DNA from: Pseudomonadota bacterium
GTDB lineage: Bacteria > Pseudomonadota > Gammaproteobacteria > Acidiferrobacterales > Acidiferrobacteraceae
DNA length: 38,961 nucleotides
Assembly: GCA_021841585.1 (NCBI GenBank)
Contig: JAKBUS010000022.1
Location: 1 to 38,961 of the forward strand
Direction of reading: 5' to 3'
The position numbers and the translations under genes were made by a program. Positions 19,587 to 28,150 of the stretch are shown here, one piece after another (the first letter of the stretch is position 1; each line of letters begins with the position of its first letter). The notes under the pieces are model-generated. The model was not told where the DNA came from, did no database searches, and worked only from the letters and a program-made list of their open reading frames with translations.

Positions 19587-20105
19587 ATGCCCGACCAGGC
19601 GCCCCCGGAGTGGATGGAGGTGGGCCGCGTGGCGGGCACCTACGGCGTGCGCGGGTGGTTGCGCATCCAGCCGTATACGACGAAATCCGAGACCATCCTG
19701 GATTACCAGCCATGGCGCGTGCGCCAGCGGTCTGGGGCGGTGAAGATCCCGACGGTGCTCGAGGCCCAGGTCCATGGCAAGGGCCTCATCGTGCGCATCG
19801 CCGAATGCGAGGTGCGTGAGGAGGCCGAACACTGGACGGGCGGGACCATCGAATGTCCGATCTCCGCCTTGCCGGCCCTGCCGGCCGGGGAGTATTACTG
19901 GGGCGAACTCCTGGGGCTCATGGTGGAGACGGTCGAAGGTGTGGTTTTGGGGCCCGTGCATCGGCTCCTCGAGACCGGCGCCAATGATGTGCTGGTGGTA
20001 CGGGGTGGCGATCGGGAGCGGCTCATCCCTTATATCCCAGCAGTAGTTCGCGGGATCGACAAGGATGCGCGGCGCATGATCGTGGACTGGGACCCGGACT
20101 TTTGA
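19587..20105 (+). CDS. rimM: RimM, 16S rRNA processing / 30S assembly factor
   Basis: RimM binds S19 in the 30S head and aids maturation of 16S rRNA. The 172-residue product has the N-terminal domain start MEVGRVAGTYGVRGWLRIQP, ECEVREEAEHWTG, then the PRC-barrel with YYWGELLGLMVET, LETGANDVLVV and RERLIPYIPAVV. It starts four bases after rpsP and ends one base before the trmD GTG. Confidence 0.97.
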   Translation: MPDQAPPEWMEVGRVAGTYGVRGWLRIQPYTTKSETILDYQPWRVRQRSGAVKIPTVLEAQVHGKGLIVRIAECEVREEAEHWTGGTIECPISALPALPAGEYYWGELLGLMVETVEGVVLGPVHRLLETGANDVLVVRGGDRERLIPYIPAVVRGIDKDARRMIVDWDPDF

Positions 20106-20106
20106 T

Positions 20107-20841
20107 GTGGACATCGATGTCATCGGGCTGTTCCCAGAGGCGGTGCGCGGGTTCTGCGATTGCGGCATTGTAGGGCGCGCCTCGCAGCTCGGTATCGTCA
20201 CGCTGCGATTTTGGAACCTGCGGGATTTTGCCGAGGATAAGCGCCGGACCGTAGACGACCGACCCTACGGGGGCGGTCCCGGCATGGTGCTGATGGCGGA
20301 GCCCGTGGCGCGCGCGATCGATGAGGTACGGGCCCAGCATGAGGCCCCGGTCCTGTATCTGTCGCCGGCCGGACGGGTGCTTGATCATGCCGCGGTGATG
20401 GAGTTTGCAGCGCGGCCGCGGCTTATTTTGTTGGCCGGCCGCTACGAAGGCATGGATGAACGCGTTGTGCGTGCGTGCGCGGACGAGGAGTGGTCCATAG
20501 GCGATTATGTGCTATCCGGCGGGGAGGTGGCCGCCGCGGTAGTGATCGATGCGGTTGTGCGGCAGTTGCCGGGCGCCCTGGGACATGAGGACTCGGCGCG
20601 CGAAGACTCGTTCGTGGCGGGGCTCCTGGACCATCCGCATTACACGCGTCCCGAGCTATGGCGCCAGGAGCGCGTCCCGGAGGTGTTGGTATCGGGTGAC
20701 CACGAGCGTATCCGGACGTGGCGCCTACGGGAGTCCCTGGGGCGCACTTGGCTGCGCCGCCCGGATCTCCTGGAAGGGCGGGAATTGGATGCTGAACAAA
20801 AGCGGCTGTTAGAAGAATTCAAACGGGAGTATCGAGGGTAA
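20107..20841 (+). CDS. trmD: TrmD, tRNA (guanine-37-N1) methyltransferase
   Basis: TrmD methylates G37 next to the anticodon and so prevents +1 frameshifting; it is essential in most bacteria. The 244-residue product shows the SPOUT trefoil knot: [37 protein letters not shown] and [12 protein letters not shown], then [15 protein letters not shown] with the conserved aromatic/His pair. The start is GTG at 20107, because an ATG two bases earlier is out of frame. It is followed by rplS after four bases. Confidence 0.98.
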   Translation: MDIDVIGLFPEAVRGFCDCGIVGRASQLGIVTLRFWNLRDFAEDKRRTVDDRPYGGGPGMVLMAEPVARAIDEVRAQHEAPVLYLSPAGRVLDHAAVMEFAARPRLILLAGRYEGMDERVVRACADEEWSIGDYVLSGGEVAAAVVIDAVVRQLPGALGHEDSAREDSFVAGLLDHPHYTRPELWRQERVPEVLVSGDHERIRTWRLRESLGRTWLRRPDLLEGRELDAEQKRLLEEFKREYRG

Positions 20842-20845
20842 GGTT

Positions 20846-21190
20846 ATGAGCAATATCATCAAGGAATTAGAGAGCGCGTTCCTGAAGCAGGACGTCCCGC
20901 AATTCGGACCGGGCGACACGGTCTCCGTCCAGGTGAAGGTCATCGAAGGGGAGCGCGAGCGCCTGCAGGCCTTCGAGGGCGTGGTCATTGCGCGCCGGAA
21001 CCGCGGCATCAACTCGTCGTTCACGGTGCGCAAGATGTCCTATGGCGAGGGGGTGGAGCGTGTGTTCCCGTTGCACAGCCCCAATATCGCGCGCATCGAG
21101 GTGAAGCGTCGCGGTGTCGTGCGGCGCGCCAAGCTCTACTTCCTGCGCGAACTGACCGGCAAGGCCGCGCGTATTCGCGAGCGCGTCTAG
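20846..21190 (+). CDS. rplS: Ribosomal protein L19
   Basis: The 114-residue L19 lies at the 30S-50S interface. Family segments are [53 protein letters not shown], and [20 protein letters not shown] at the end. It closes the rpsP operon; xerD begins ten bases later on the same strand and may be read through. Confidence 0.98.
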   Translation: MSNIIKELESAFLKQDVPQFGPGDTVSVQVKVIEGERERLQAFEGVVIARRNRGINSSFTVRKMSYGEGVERVFPLHSPNIARIEVKRRGVVRRAKLYFLRELTGKAARIRERV

Positions 21191-21199
21191 GCGGCGCCC

Positions 21200-22123
21200 A
21201 TGGGTGGCGAGCCGGGGGACGGGCAGGCCGCGGCCAGCCTGCCGGACGCCACCCTCATGGAAGATTTTCTTGATACCCTGCTGACGGAGGCCGGTCTTCG
21301 CGCGCACACCCTGGAGGGGTACGGGCGGGACCTGGAGGCCTTTGCCCGGCATCTCAGGGGACGCGGCCTTCGTGGCGCGCAGCGCGCCGATATCACGGGT
21401 TTTCTGGCGGCCGAGGTGATGGCCGGGCGGCGGCCGCGTACCGGTGCCCGCCGCCTGTCGGCCCTGCGGCGTTTCTATCGCCATCTGCTTGCCAAAGGGG
21501 ATATCTCCGAGGACCCCACTGAAGGGGTCGAAGGGCCACGCCTTGGGATCAGCCTCCCGCGGAGCTTGAGCGAGGAGGAGGTCGAGCGGCTGCTGGCGGC
21601 CCCCGGGGATCAGACACCGGAGGCGCAGCGGGATCGGGCCATGCTCGAGGTCGTGTATGCCACCGGCCTGCGCGTATCGGAACTCGTATCGTTGCGACTT
21701 TCGGAGATCGATGGCCAGGCGGGCATCGTGCGCATCGTCGGCAAGGGGGGGCGGGAGCGGCTTGTGCCCTTGGGCGAGGAGGCCCAGGTGGTGCTCGCGG
21801 CTTATCTGCGCGACGCGCGCCCCGTGTTTTTGAAGGGTGCGCCGGCTGCGGCGGTGTTTTTGACGCGCCGTGGCGGCCCCATGACGCGCCAGGCGTTTTG
21901 GGGCAACATCAAGCGCTACGCGGCCAAGGCGGGCGTGGAAACGCCCTTGTCACCCCACACCATGCGCCATGCGTTCGCTACCCACCTGATCAATCATGGG
22001 GCCGACCTGCGGGTCGTGCAGCTGCTTCTTGGGCACGCCGATCTGTCGACCACTCAGATCTACACCCATGTCGCGCGGGAACGCCTACGCACCCTGCATG
22101 CAAGGCACCACCCTCGCGGGTGA
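21200..22123 (+). CDS. xerD: XerD, tyrosine recombinase for chromosome dimer resolution
   Basis: XerC and XerD act at dif, activated by FtsK, to resolve chromosome dimers. The 307-residue product has an N-terminal SAM-like core-binding domain (about 18-105) and a catalytic domain with R158 in ATGLRVSE, K182 in VGKGGRERLVPLG, H253 and R256 in SPHTMRHAFATHL, H279 in LLGHADLSTTQ and nucleophile Y288 in IYTHV. The C-terminal LRTLHARHHPRG closely matches the end of Escherichia XerD, which favours XerD over XerC. The first 18 residues are not conserved; an ATG at residue 20 is possible, but a start before the core-binding domain is expected. It ends six bases from the convergent gene. Confidence 0.95.
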   Translation: MGGEPGDGQAAASLPDATLMEDFLDTLLTEAGLRAHTLEGYGRDLEAFARHLRGRGLRGAQRADITGFLAAEVMAGRRPRTGARRLSALRRFYRHLLAKGDISEDPTEGVEGPRLGISLPRSLSEEEVERLLAAPGDQTPEAQRDRAMLEVVYATGLRVSELVSLRLSEIDGQAGIVRIVGKGGRERLVPLGEEAQVVLAAYLRDARPVFLKGAPAAAVFLTRRGGPMTRQAFWGNIKRYAAKAGVETPLSPHTMRHAFATHLINHGADLRVVQLLLGHADLSTTQIYTHVARERLRTLHARHHPRG

Positions 22124-22129
22124 CCGCCT

Positions 22130-22852
22130 CTAACGGCCGTCGGCCTCCACAAGGCGGTCCAGGGCCTCGTGCTCCTGTTCGAGACGGAAGGCCTCGCCGC
22201 CCAGGGGTTGTGTATAACCGAGTAGGGCGCCGGTCTGGCGCACCACGGCGCGCCAATTGACCGTACGCACGCGGCGGCGAAGAACCTCCGATAGCTGCTC
22301 GTTCAGGCGGCGTTCTTCCCGGCGCAGGATGGACAGCGAATAGAAGGCATCGAGGGATAGGTAGGCGAGTAGCACCGTGAGGCCTTGCATGAGCACCGCA
22401 GGCGGGCTCAGCAGCACGGAACTGAGCGCCGTGATCAATGTGGCGACACCGCCGCCCTTGCCGTAGGATCGGGATCGCTTCTGGGCAAAACGGTTGTCGG
22501 CCAGGGCCGCGCGCAAGGTCTCCTCGGTCTCCACCGATCGTGTCTTATGGAGGCCGTGATAGTCCCTGAGCAGGAGCAAGAGCCGCGAAAGGCGTTCGCG
22601 ATGGGCCGGCTTTTGCACGCCCACATGGTCCATGTCCGCCATGCGGCCCGCCGTAAACTCCCCCCACTCATAATCGCGATCATCGCGTACGCATTCGTCG
22701 ATCGCGCGCTGGCAGAGATAGCGCATCTCCAGGATCTCGGCGACCTCTATGGGGAAGCGCAGGCCAACAAGCTTTCTGTAAAAGAATGGAAAGGCGTCCG
22801 GGGAGTCCGGGAGTCTGGCAAAATCTTCGGACAGAGGCGGCTTGGAATCCAT
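22130..22852 (-). CDS. Uncharacterised membrane protein with a helical hairpin
   Basis: I do not recognise this 240-residue protein. Residues 1-130 are soluble and charged, starting with LSEDFARLPDSPDAFPFFYRK. A glycine-rich turn (YGKGGG) leads to two adjacent hydrophobic segments (about 134-151 and 154-175), probably a membrane hairpin. A basic, coiled-coil-like stretch follows (REERRLNEQLSEVLRRR), then a soluble tail. There is no signal peptide, so both ends are probably cytoplasmic. The ATG has AAGGA four to five bases upstream, and a strong extended -10 box lies about 57 bases upstream. It is convergent with xerD and divergent from the patatin gene. Codon use is like its neighbours. A membrane-anchored regulator or scaffold is only a guess. 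Confidence 0.8.
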   Translation of the reverse strand: MDSKPPLSEDFARLPDSPDAFPFFYRKLVGLRFPIEVAEILEMRYLCQRAIDECVRDDRDYEWGEFTAGRMADMDHVGVQKPAHRERLSRLLLLLRDYHGLHKTRSVETEETLRAALADNRFAQKRSRSYGKGGGVATLITALSSVLLSPPAVLMQGLTVLLAYLSLDAFYSLSILRREERRLNEQLSEVLRRRVRTVNWRAVVRQTGALLGYTQPLGGEAFRLEQEHEALDRLVEADGR

Positions 22853-22908
22853 AGCTTCCTTGTAGGGGTCTTTGGCCGGATGGACGCGCGATCAAAAGCC
22901 TTTGGGGC

Positions 22909-22917
22909 ATTATATCA
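22909..22917 (-). promoter_or_regulatory. Extended -10 promoter of the uncharacterised membrane protein gene
   Basis: The minus strand reads TGATATAAT: a perfect TATAAT preceded by the TGn extension. An extended -10 needs no good -35 box, and none is present. Transcription would start near 22902, giving a leader of about 50 bases. Confidence 0.55.
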
Positions 22918-22996
22918 GATATTCGCGGCAACGCATGTCTGCCACGCGGGCCCACACCATGGGCTACGCTCGGCTAAAATACGGTGAGGAGGCACA

Positions 22997-23986
22997 ATGG
23001 CGGAGCCGGCAACAGAGGGGTTGGTATTGGCTTTAGGGGGAGGAGGCGCCCGCGGTCTCGCCCATATCGGTGTGTTGGAAGTGCTGGCCGAGCACGGGCT
23101 GCCGGTGCGTGCCATTGCGGGGTGCAGCATCGGGGCCGAGATCGGCGCCCTTTACGCCCGCTATGGCGATCCGGAGGTGCTCGCCAGGATCGCCCTGGGG
23201 GTCGACTGGAAGCAGACCTTGCAGCTTTTCTTGCCGGACGCCGCGGCCATGGGCGGTGTCTGCTCAGGACGCAAGATCCTCGCGTTCCTCGAGGAACACA
23301 TGCCGGGCCTTTCCATAGAAGACCTGTCCTTGCCGTTCCTGGCGATCGCCACCGATCTCCATAGCGGCGAGGAGGTGATTTTGCGTTCGGGTCCGGCCGC
23401 CGGTGCGGTGCGCGCGAGCCTGTCGCTACCGGGTCTTCTCATGCCTTATCCTTGGGAAGGCCGGCTTTTGGTCGATGGAGGCGTAGTCAATCCCGTGCCC
23501 TTCGATGTCGCGGCCGACAGCTTCGGGGTGCCAGTCGTGGCCGTGGCAGTCCATCAAGGTGCGCGAGGGCTTTCGGCGGCGCCCATCGATACCCGCCCGG
23601 CCAGCTGGCGCGTGCAGATGCGGGCCTTGCTCGACCAGCCCTGGGTATCGCGCGCCCGCCTGGTGCGCACCTGGCTCGAGGAGCAGCTCGCCGAGCCGGC
23701 CGGTCCCCGCGCCCTGCAGTGGCGGGCACGCGCGGTGCTGACCCAGGCCGTCAACATCGCGCAGGCGCAGATCGTTCAGCAACGGCTGCGCGCGAGACGC
23801 CCGGCCCTTTATCTGCTACCCGACGTCGACCGCATCGGACCATTCGAATTCTACAAGGCACGCTCAGCAATCGCCGCCGGCCGTGCCGTGGCGCGCGCGC
23901 ATTTGCCGGATCTTTATGCGTTGTTGGCGGCCACCCGCGACGGATCAGCGGCCCAGGCGCTGCCGGGACAGTCCGAGGCCGGCTAA
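22997..23986 (+). CDS. Patatin-like phospholipase (RssA-type)
   Basis: The 329-residue protein has the patatin oxyanion loop LALGGGGARGLAHIG (11-25), the nucleophile elbow GCSIG with S44, and the catalytic Asp in LLVDGGVVNPVP (D160), so the Ser-Asp dyad is complete. Patatin-family enzymes hydrolyse acyl esters of phospholipids or related lipids. It resembles the bacterial RssA group, whose substrates are mostly unknown. No signal peptide or membrane helix is visible. The ATG is preceded by GAGGAGG with a good spacer. It faces an uncharacterised membrane protein across a 144-base divergent intergenic region, and is convergent with the second GGDEF/EAL gene. Confidence 0.92.
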   Translation: MAEPATEGLVLALGGGGARGLAHIGVLEVLAEHGLPVRAIAGCSIGAEIGALYARYGDPEVLARIALGVDWKQTLQLFLPDAAAMGGVCSGRKILAFLEEHMPGLSIEDLSLPFLAIATDLHSGEEVILRSGPAAGAVRASLSLPGLLMPYPWEGRLLVDGGVVNPVPFDVAADSFGVPVVAVAVHQGARGLSAAPIDTRPASWRVQMRALLDQPWVSRARLVRTWLEEQLAEPAGPRALQWRARAVLTQAVNIAQAQIVQQRLRARRPALYLLPDVDRIGPFEFYKARSAIAAGRAVARAHLPDLYALLAATRDGSAAQALPGQSEAG

Positions 23987-24064
23987 GCGCGGCCGCGGCC
24001 GGACTTTTATCCGGTATCCGGTATGGCTTTGAAGGGGGTGAGGGGCGGGCCCCTGCGCATCGGC

Positions 24065-25363
24065 TCAGGGCTGCGGCAGGGCGAGGTCCTTACCGCCGTA
24101 GTAGCCCTCTGCCCAGTTGACGCTCATGGCGCGGCGATGGTCGGCCACTGATTGGTCGAGCAGCGCCACGCCGAAATGGTGTCCCTGCGCCCAATGGATA
24201 CCTATGCCACGCAACAGATCCACTTGCTCGGTCGTCTCCACGTACTCGGCAAGGGTCGTGATGCCTAGATCGTCTGCCACGGCATGGATGCCGCGGACGA
24301 TCGAGAGCACGCGCGGCTCTTTGATGCGGGAGATGAGCCGGCCGTCGATTTTCAGGTAGGACACGGGTAGGTCGGCAAGGTACTGGAAGGATGAGTAGCC
24401 GCTTCCAAAGTCATCGAGCGCGAGCTGCACGCCGAAATCCACGAACGGGGCCAGACGCGCGCGCGTCAGTTCCATATTTTCGAGGAGTTCGCGTTCTGTC
24501 ACCTCAATGACGAGCGGCTTGACCTCGGTGGCATCCTTGCGCGGGAAGCTCATTTTGGTCGATGTCAAAAGCTCCATGAGCAGCCGCGGATGACGCAGCA
24601 GATCACCGGATATGTTGACGAAATGCACAAGATCCTCGTCGCAACTCTGACGCCTAGTCAAAGCCGCGAGCAGGATCAGCCAATCGATCTTGTAAGTCAG
24701 GCGAAACTGTCCCGCCGCCTCCATGAATTCCTCGGCGCCCAGTACGCGGCCGTCGGTCATGACGATTCGCGCCAGGGCCTCTTCCGCCACCAGCGCCCCG
24801 GTACGCAGGTCCACGATGGGCTGATAGGCGGGAACCACGCGATCCTCGCGCAGCGCCATCTCCAGAATCGCGCCCATGCGGAATATCCGCTGTTCGAGGT
24901 CGTCTGCTGCCACGATGCGCTCGCGTCCACCGCGCTTGGCCTTGTAGAGGGCCTCGTCGGCGGCGTTCAGGATCTCTTGCGGGGTCGTTCCGTCATCCGG
25001 AGTCCAGGCAAGGCCCACGCTCACCGTGACATTGACGACATGGTTTTCAGCGGCGATCAAAAGCCCCGAGATCGCCTCGCTCAGGGCCTTGGCCTGGGTC
25101 CTTGCTTGACGCGGCCCGCAATCGCTCATGATGCACAGGAATTCGTCATTACCCCAGCGGCCCACCACTGCCGCCCGGCCCAGGGCACTAGCGGCCGTCT
25201 GACAGACACGGCGCAGGACTCGGTTCCCGAAGGTATAGCCGAAGCGATGATTGATCAGACGGAAGCGGTCTATGCTAAAGAGCATGACCGAAAGCGGCGC
25301 GCGGGTCCGTTCTGATCGCGCGCAGGCCAGTTTAAGTGCCTTGCCGAGAAGCGTCCTGCTCAT
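24065..25363 (-). CDS. Degenerate-GGDEF / EAL domain protein, paralogue of the gene at 132-1400
   Basis: The 432-residue protein has the same layout as the gene at 132-1400. The GGDEF signature reads GNDEF at 71-75, with Asn replacing the second Gly, so cyclase activity is doubtful. The EAL half retains EAL at 195-197, Asn in FVNIS, Glu in IEVTE, both Asp in DDFGSGYSS, Lys in YLKIDG, Glu in LAEYVE and Gln in AQGHH, so phosphodiesterase activity is plausible. Shared blocks such as AYQPIVDL, VAEEALAR, LVHFVNIS, LLRHP and FQYLADLP show that the two genes arose by duplication. The ATG at 25363 has GGTGGA seven bases upstream; a GTG four codons earlier is an alternative. No sensory domain is visible. 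Confidence 0.9.
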   Translation of the reverse strand: MSRTLLGKALKLACARSERTRAPLSVMLFSIDRFRLINHRFGYTFGNRVLRRVCQTAASALGRAAVVGRWGNDEFLCIMSDCGPRQARTQAKALSEAISGLLIAAENHVVNVTVSVGLAWTPDDGTTPQEILNAADEALYKAKRGGRERIVAADDLEQRIFRMGAILEMALREDRVVPAYQPIVDLRTGALVAEEALARIVMTDGRVLGAEEFMEAAGQFRLTYKIDWLILLAALTRRQSCDEDLVHFVNISGDLLRHPRLLMELLTSTKMSFPRKDATEVKPLVIEVTERELLENMELTRARLAPFVDFGVQLALDDFGSGYSSFQYLADLPVSYLKIDGRLISRIKEPRVLSIVRGIHAVADDLGITTLAEYVETTEQVDLLRGIGIHWAQGHHFGVALLDQSVADHRRAMSVNWAEGYYGGKDLALPQP

Positions 25364-25680
25364 GGGTCGTTCCACCTCGCCACGGCGAGCCTACGTGAAA
25401 ACTGCCGCTAGGGTATCGGAAAGGACACCCGGACGCTACGACTTCGGGCGCAAGTCATGGTGATGACGAGCCGGCATGTCGGGGCGCGACTAGGAGGCGG
25501 CGCGCTGCTTGATATCGAGGCATGGAAGGTCAATAGCGAACAGTCGGTCATAAGCTATTGCGCCAGCGCAGAAAATCGAGGTTTACCAGGGCATACCGAC
25601 GCGTGGTAAGGCGCAATGAGCGAGCGAGGTTGCGCGAGGCGTACGACAGGCCGGATGCGAGCGGCGCCGGCCACGCCCCG
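25364..25680. other. 317-base gap between rep and the GGDEF/EAL gene
   Basis: No credible gene is seen here. It contains a perfect 7-bp inverted repeat, CAATAGC at 25531-25537 and GCTATTG at 25554-25560, downstream of rep, with no T-tract. The part nearest 25363 must hold the promoter of the GGDEF/EAL gene, but I see no convincing sigma-70 boxes. Confidence 0.6.
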
Positions 25681-27672
25681 TCATGAATCTTGCCCAAGGA
25701 GGCCGCGCAGACCCTTCAGGTGGGATTCGCCGTGCGCGAGGCGCTCCTCGGGGGGCTTTTCCTCGCGGCCATCCCAAATCAGGTCCTCGGCGGGGATCTC
25801 GCCGAGAAAGCGGCTCGGACTGGTTTGTTGAGGGGCCCCTTGGCGACGCCGCCGCCGGGCATAGCTCATGGTCAGCGTCTGGCGCGCGCGCGTCATGCCG
25901 ACATAGGCCAGACGGCGTTCTTCCTCCACACCGCTTTCGATAAGGCTTGTGCGATGCGGAAGCAGGTCCTCCTCTAGGCCCACGAGAAAGACGTGGGGGA
26001 ATTCCAGGCCTTTGGCGGCATGCAGCGTCATAAGCCGCACGCTTTGGCCGTCTGGCTCCCGGTCCCGGTCGCCCATGCCGTTTAGGATGAGCTGCGAGAC
26101 GACCTCGTCGAGCGTGCGCCCGCTTGCCTCCTCGCCGAGCCGGTCGACCCACGCCAGGAATTCCTCGAGCAACGCAAGCCTTCGGCGCCCCGTGCGGTTG
26201 TCGCCGGCCGCCTGCAGGGCGTGCCCCTCATACCCGACCTCGCGCAAGGCCTCGCGCAACAGCGCGCCCGGGGCCATGCTGCGCGCCTTGACACTCAAAC
26301 CCTCCATGAGGACCCCGAAGCGCTGCAGGGCCGCCGTTTGCGGGGCGGCGAGGTGCTGCGCGAGCCCCAGTTCCTGGCAGCAGCGCAGCAGCGGCTGGCC
26401 GCGGCGATGGGCATAGTCACGCAGGCGCTCGACGGTCGAGGGCCCGACTTCGCGCTTAGGAATGTTGCAGACACGCAGGAATGCCGCATCGTCTGCGGGG
26501 TTGTGAATGAGACGCAGATAGGCCACCGCGTCCCGCACCTCCACGCGATCGAAAAACGAGGTGCCGCCACTCAAGAAATACGGGACGCGATGTTCGCGCA
26601 GGACCTGCTCCAGGGGCCGCGCCTGATGATTTCCCCGGTAGAGGATGGCGTAGTCCCCGAACTCCGCGCGGCGCACGAACTTGTCATGCAAGAGCGCGGT
26701 GACGACGCGGATCGCCTCATGCTCTTCATCGTCGGCCACCAGGACCTTCAGGGGATCGCCGAAGCCAAACGCGCTCCAGAGCCGCTTTGGGAACATGTGG
26801 GGATTGTTGCCGATCACCGCGTTTGCGGCCTTCAGGATACGCCCGGTCGAGCGGTAATTCTGCTCGAGTTTTATGACCTTAAGGCGCGGATTGTCGCGCG
26901 CCAGGCGTTCAAGGTTCTCGGGGCGCGCGCCGCGCCACGAGTATACCGACTGGTCATCGTCGCCGACCGCCGTGAAGGCCTCGTCGGCGAGCGCGCCCGC
27001 CAGGCGGTATTGGCCATCGTTGGTGTCCTGGTATTCATCGACCAAAAGGTAGCGCAGGCGCTCGCGCCAGCGGGCCCGCGCCGCGGCATCCTCGGTCAAT
27101 AGCCGTGCCGGGAGCAAGATGAGGTCGTCGAGATCTATGGCGTTGTAGGCGCGCAGCCGTTCCACATAGTCGGCATAGATGGCGCCGCCGTCGGGCGATT
27201 CGAGGGCCGCCGTCGCGGGGGGGATGCCGGCATCCTTCCAGGCGCGCACGCGCTGCGTGATCTCCTCGGCCGGGGTGTCGCTACGCAGCCGCTCCCGGCA
27301 CAGGTCCTTGATAAGTGCCTCGGCATCACGTGGATCCAGCAGGGTAAAACCGCGCCGCAGACCGAGGGTCTCCGTTTCCTCGCGGATGATCTTGAGTCCT
27401 AGGGCGTGAAAGGTAAGGACGCTCAGGCCTCGGCGGGCGGTCGCTGGCAGCAGGCTGCTGGCGCGTTCGCGCATCTCGCGCGCGGCCTTGTTGGTGAACG
27501 TGACCGCGGCAATGTGCGCGGGGTCATGGCCGCCGTGGGTGATCAGATAAGCGATCTTGCGGGCGATCACCGTGGTCTTGCCGCTGCCGGCACCGGCCAG
27601 GACCAGCACCGGCCCATCGATCAGCCGCACGGCCTCGCGCTGCTGGTCATTCAGTCCCTCGAGGATCTTCAC
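25681..27672 (-). CDS. rep: Rep, ATP-dependent 3'-5' DNA helicase (superfamily 1)
   Basis: Rep clears proteins ahead of replication forks. The product is about 663 residues, close to Escherichia Rep (673). Helicase motifs in order: Q motif LNDQQREAV; motif I LAGAGSGKTTV; Ia VTFTNKAAREM; motif II LLVDEYQDTN; motif III GDDDQSVYSWRGARPEN; motif IV LEQNYRSTGRIL; motif V MTLHAAKGLEFPHV; motif VI EERRLAYVGMTRAR. Rep-specific blocks include ILYRGNHQARPLEQVL and YFLSGGTSFFDR, and the end matches Rep (EERLAHGESHL). A GTG at 27672 fits the family start; a longer frame from a TTG at 27702 adds ten residues. It stands alone, with a 478-base gap upstream. Confidence 0.96.
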   Translation of the reverse strand: MKILEGLNDQQREAVRLIDGPVLVLAGAGSGKTTVIARKIAYLITHGGHDPAHIAAVTFTNKAAREMRERASSLLPATARRGLSVLTFHALGLKIIREETETLGLRRGFTLLDPRDAEALIKDLCRERLRSDTPAEEITQRVRAWKDAGIPPATAALESPDGGAIYADYVERLRAYNAIDLDDLILLPARLLTEDAAARARWRERLRYLLVDEYQDTNDGQYRLAGALADEAFTAVGDDDQSVYSWRGARPENLERLARDNPRLKVIKLEQNYRSTGRILKAANAVIGNNPHMFPKRLWSAFGFGDPLKVLVADDEEHEAIRVVTALLHDKFVRRAEFGDYAILYRGNHQARPLEQVLREHRVPYFLSGGTSFFDRVEVRDAVAYLRLIHNPADDAAFLRVCNIPKREVGPSTVERLRDYAHRRGQPLLRCCQELGLAQHLAAPQTAALQRFGVLMEGLSVKARSMAPGALLREALREVGYEGHALQAAGDNRTGRRRLALLEEFLAWVDRLGEEASGRTLDEVVSQLILNGMGDRDREPDGQSVRLMTLHAAKGLEFPHVFLVGLEEDLLPHRTSLIESGVEEERRLAYVGMTRARQTLTMSYARRRRRQGAPQQTSPSRFLGEIPAEDLIWDGREEKPPEERLAHGESHLKGLRGLLGQDS

Positions 27673-27904
27673 AAGCGCCCCGCCACACAAGGACGGCCGC
27701 AAGCCGGTGTCGAGACCAAGGGCAGCAAGGCCAAGGGCTTTAGGGGTACGATCGATACGCGCGGCACGCCCGCAGTCTAGCGAGGTCTTGGTGCACCGAC
27801 AATCTTGACAGCGCGTACCCGGACATGCGCGCTATCGCCTACGCTCGGGTGGTGCCGTTTGCCAAGCGCATCCTGCATCGTGGGCCGCGGACTACCCCTC
27901 TTGT

Positions 27905-27925
27905 GGGGATATGGCCCATATCCCC
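27905..27925. repeat. Perfect 10-bp inverted repeat
   Basis: GGGGATATGG and CCATATCCCC flank a single central base. As DNA this is a near-perfect 21-bp palindrome, more typical of a dimeric protein-binding site than of a transcript hairpin, because there is almost no loop. It lies about 230 bases upstream of the rep start. Confidence 0.75.
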
Positions 27926-27971
27926 GTCCGGGAACTCTCCGGCGTGGGAGTAGCTGGGCACGGGCCCACCC

Positions 27972-28011
27972 CCCCCATGCGGGGGGCAATGCCCCCATGC
28001 GGGGGGCAATG
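27972..28011. repeat. Two tandem 20-bp copies, each an ATGC-loop GC hairpin
   Basis: The unit CCCCCATGCGGGGGGCAATG occurs twice with no mismatch. Each copy contains CCCCC-ATGC-GGGGG, a very stable five-pair stem with a four-base loop. They lie about 140-180 bases beyond the otsA stop. They may be REP-like elements or part of a transcription end; no T-tract is present. Confidence 0.75.
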
Positions 28012-28150
28012 CCGGCTGGACTCGTCTGGCCGGCGTTGTCTTGCCGAAGCGCGGAATCAAGCGCCGCACGAGGTTTAAGCGCGGCCCCCTGGGGCATGCC
28101 CATGAGCCATGGTGCTCGACAACAAGCCTATCCGTCGTAGCGCATTGGTG

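Larger units (their letters stand above)
27673..28150. other. 478-base non-coding gap upstream of rep and downstream of otsA
   Basis: No reading frame here looks like a protein: short frames on both strands are Pro/Arg-rich and have no family features. The gap should hold the rep promoter near 27700 and the end of the otsB-mscS-otsA transcript. It contains a perfect 10-bp inverted repeat at 27905-27925 and a 20-bp tandem repeat with strong GC hairpins at 27972-28011, listed separately. No T-tract follows either. Confidence 0.7.

Noticed and set aside
25681-27672. UvrD or PcrA instead of Rep
   Set aside because: The length, the SGGTSFFDR block and the C-terminal match are closer to Rep than to UvrD, which is longer and ends differently.
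27777-28103. Small protein gene in the rep-otsA gap
   Set aside because: The frame is Pro/Gly/Arg-rich because it reads through GC repeats; there is no ribosome binding site and no conserved motif.
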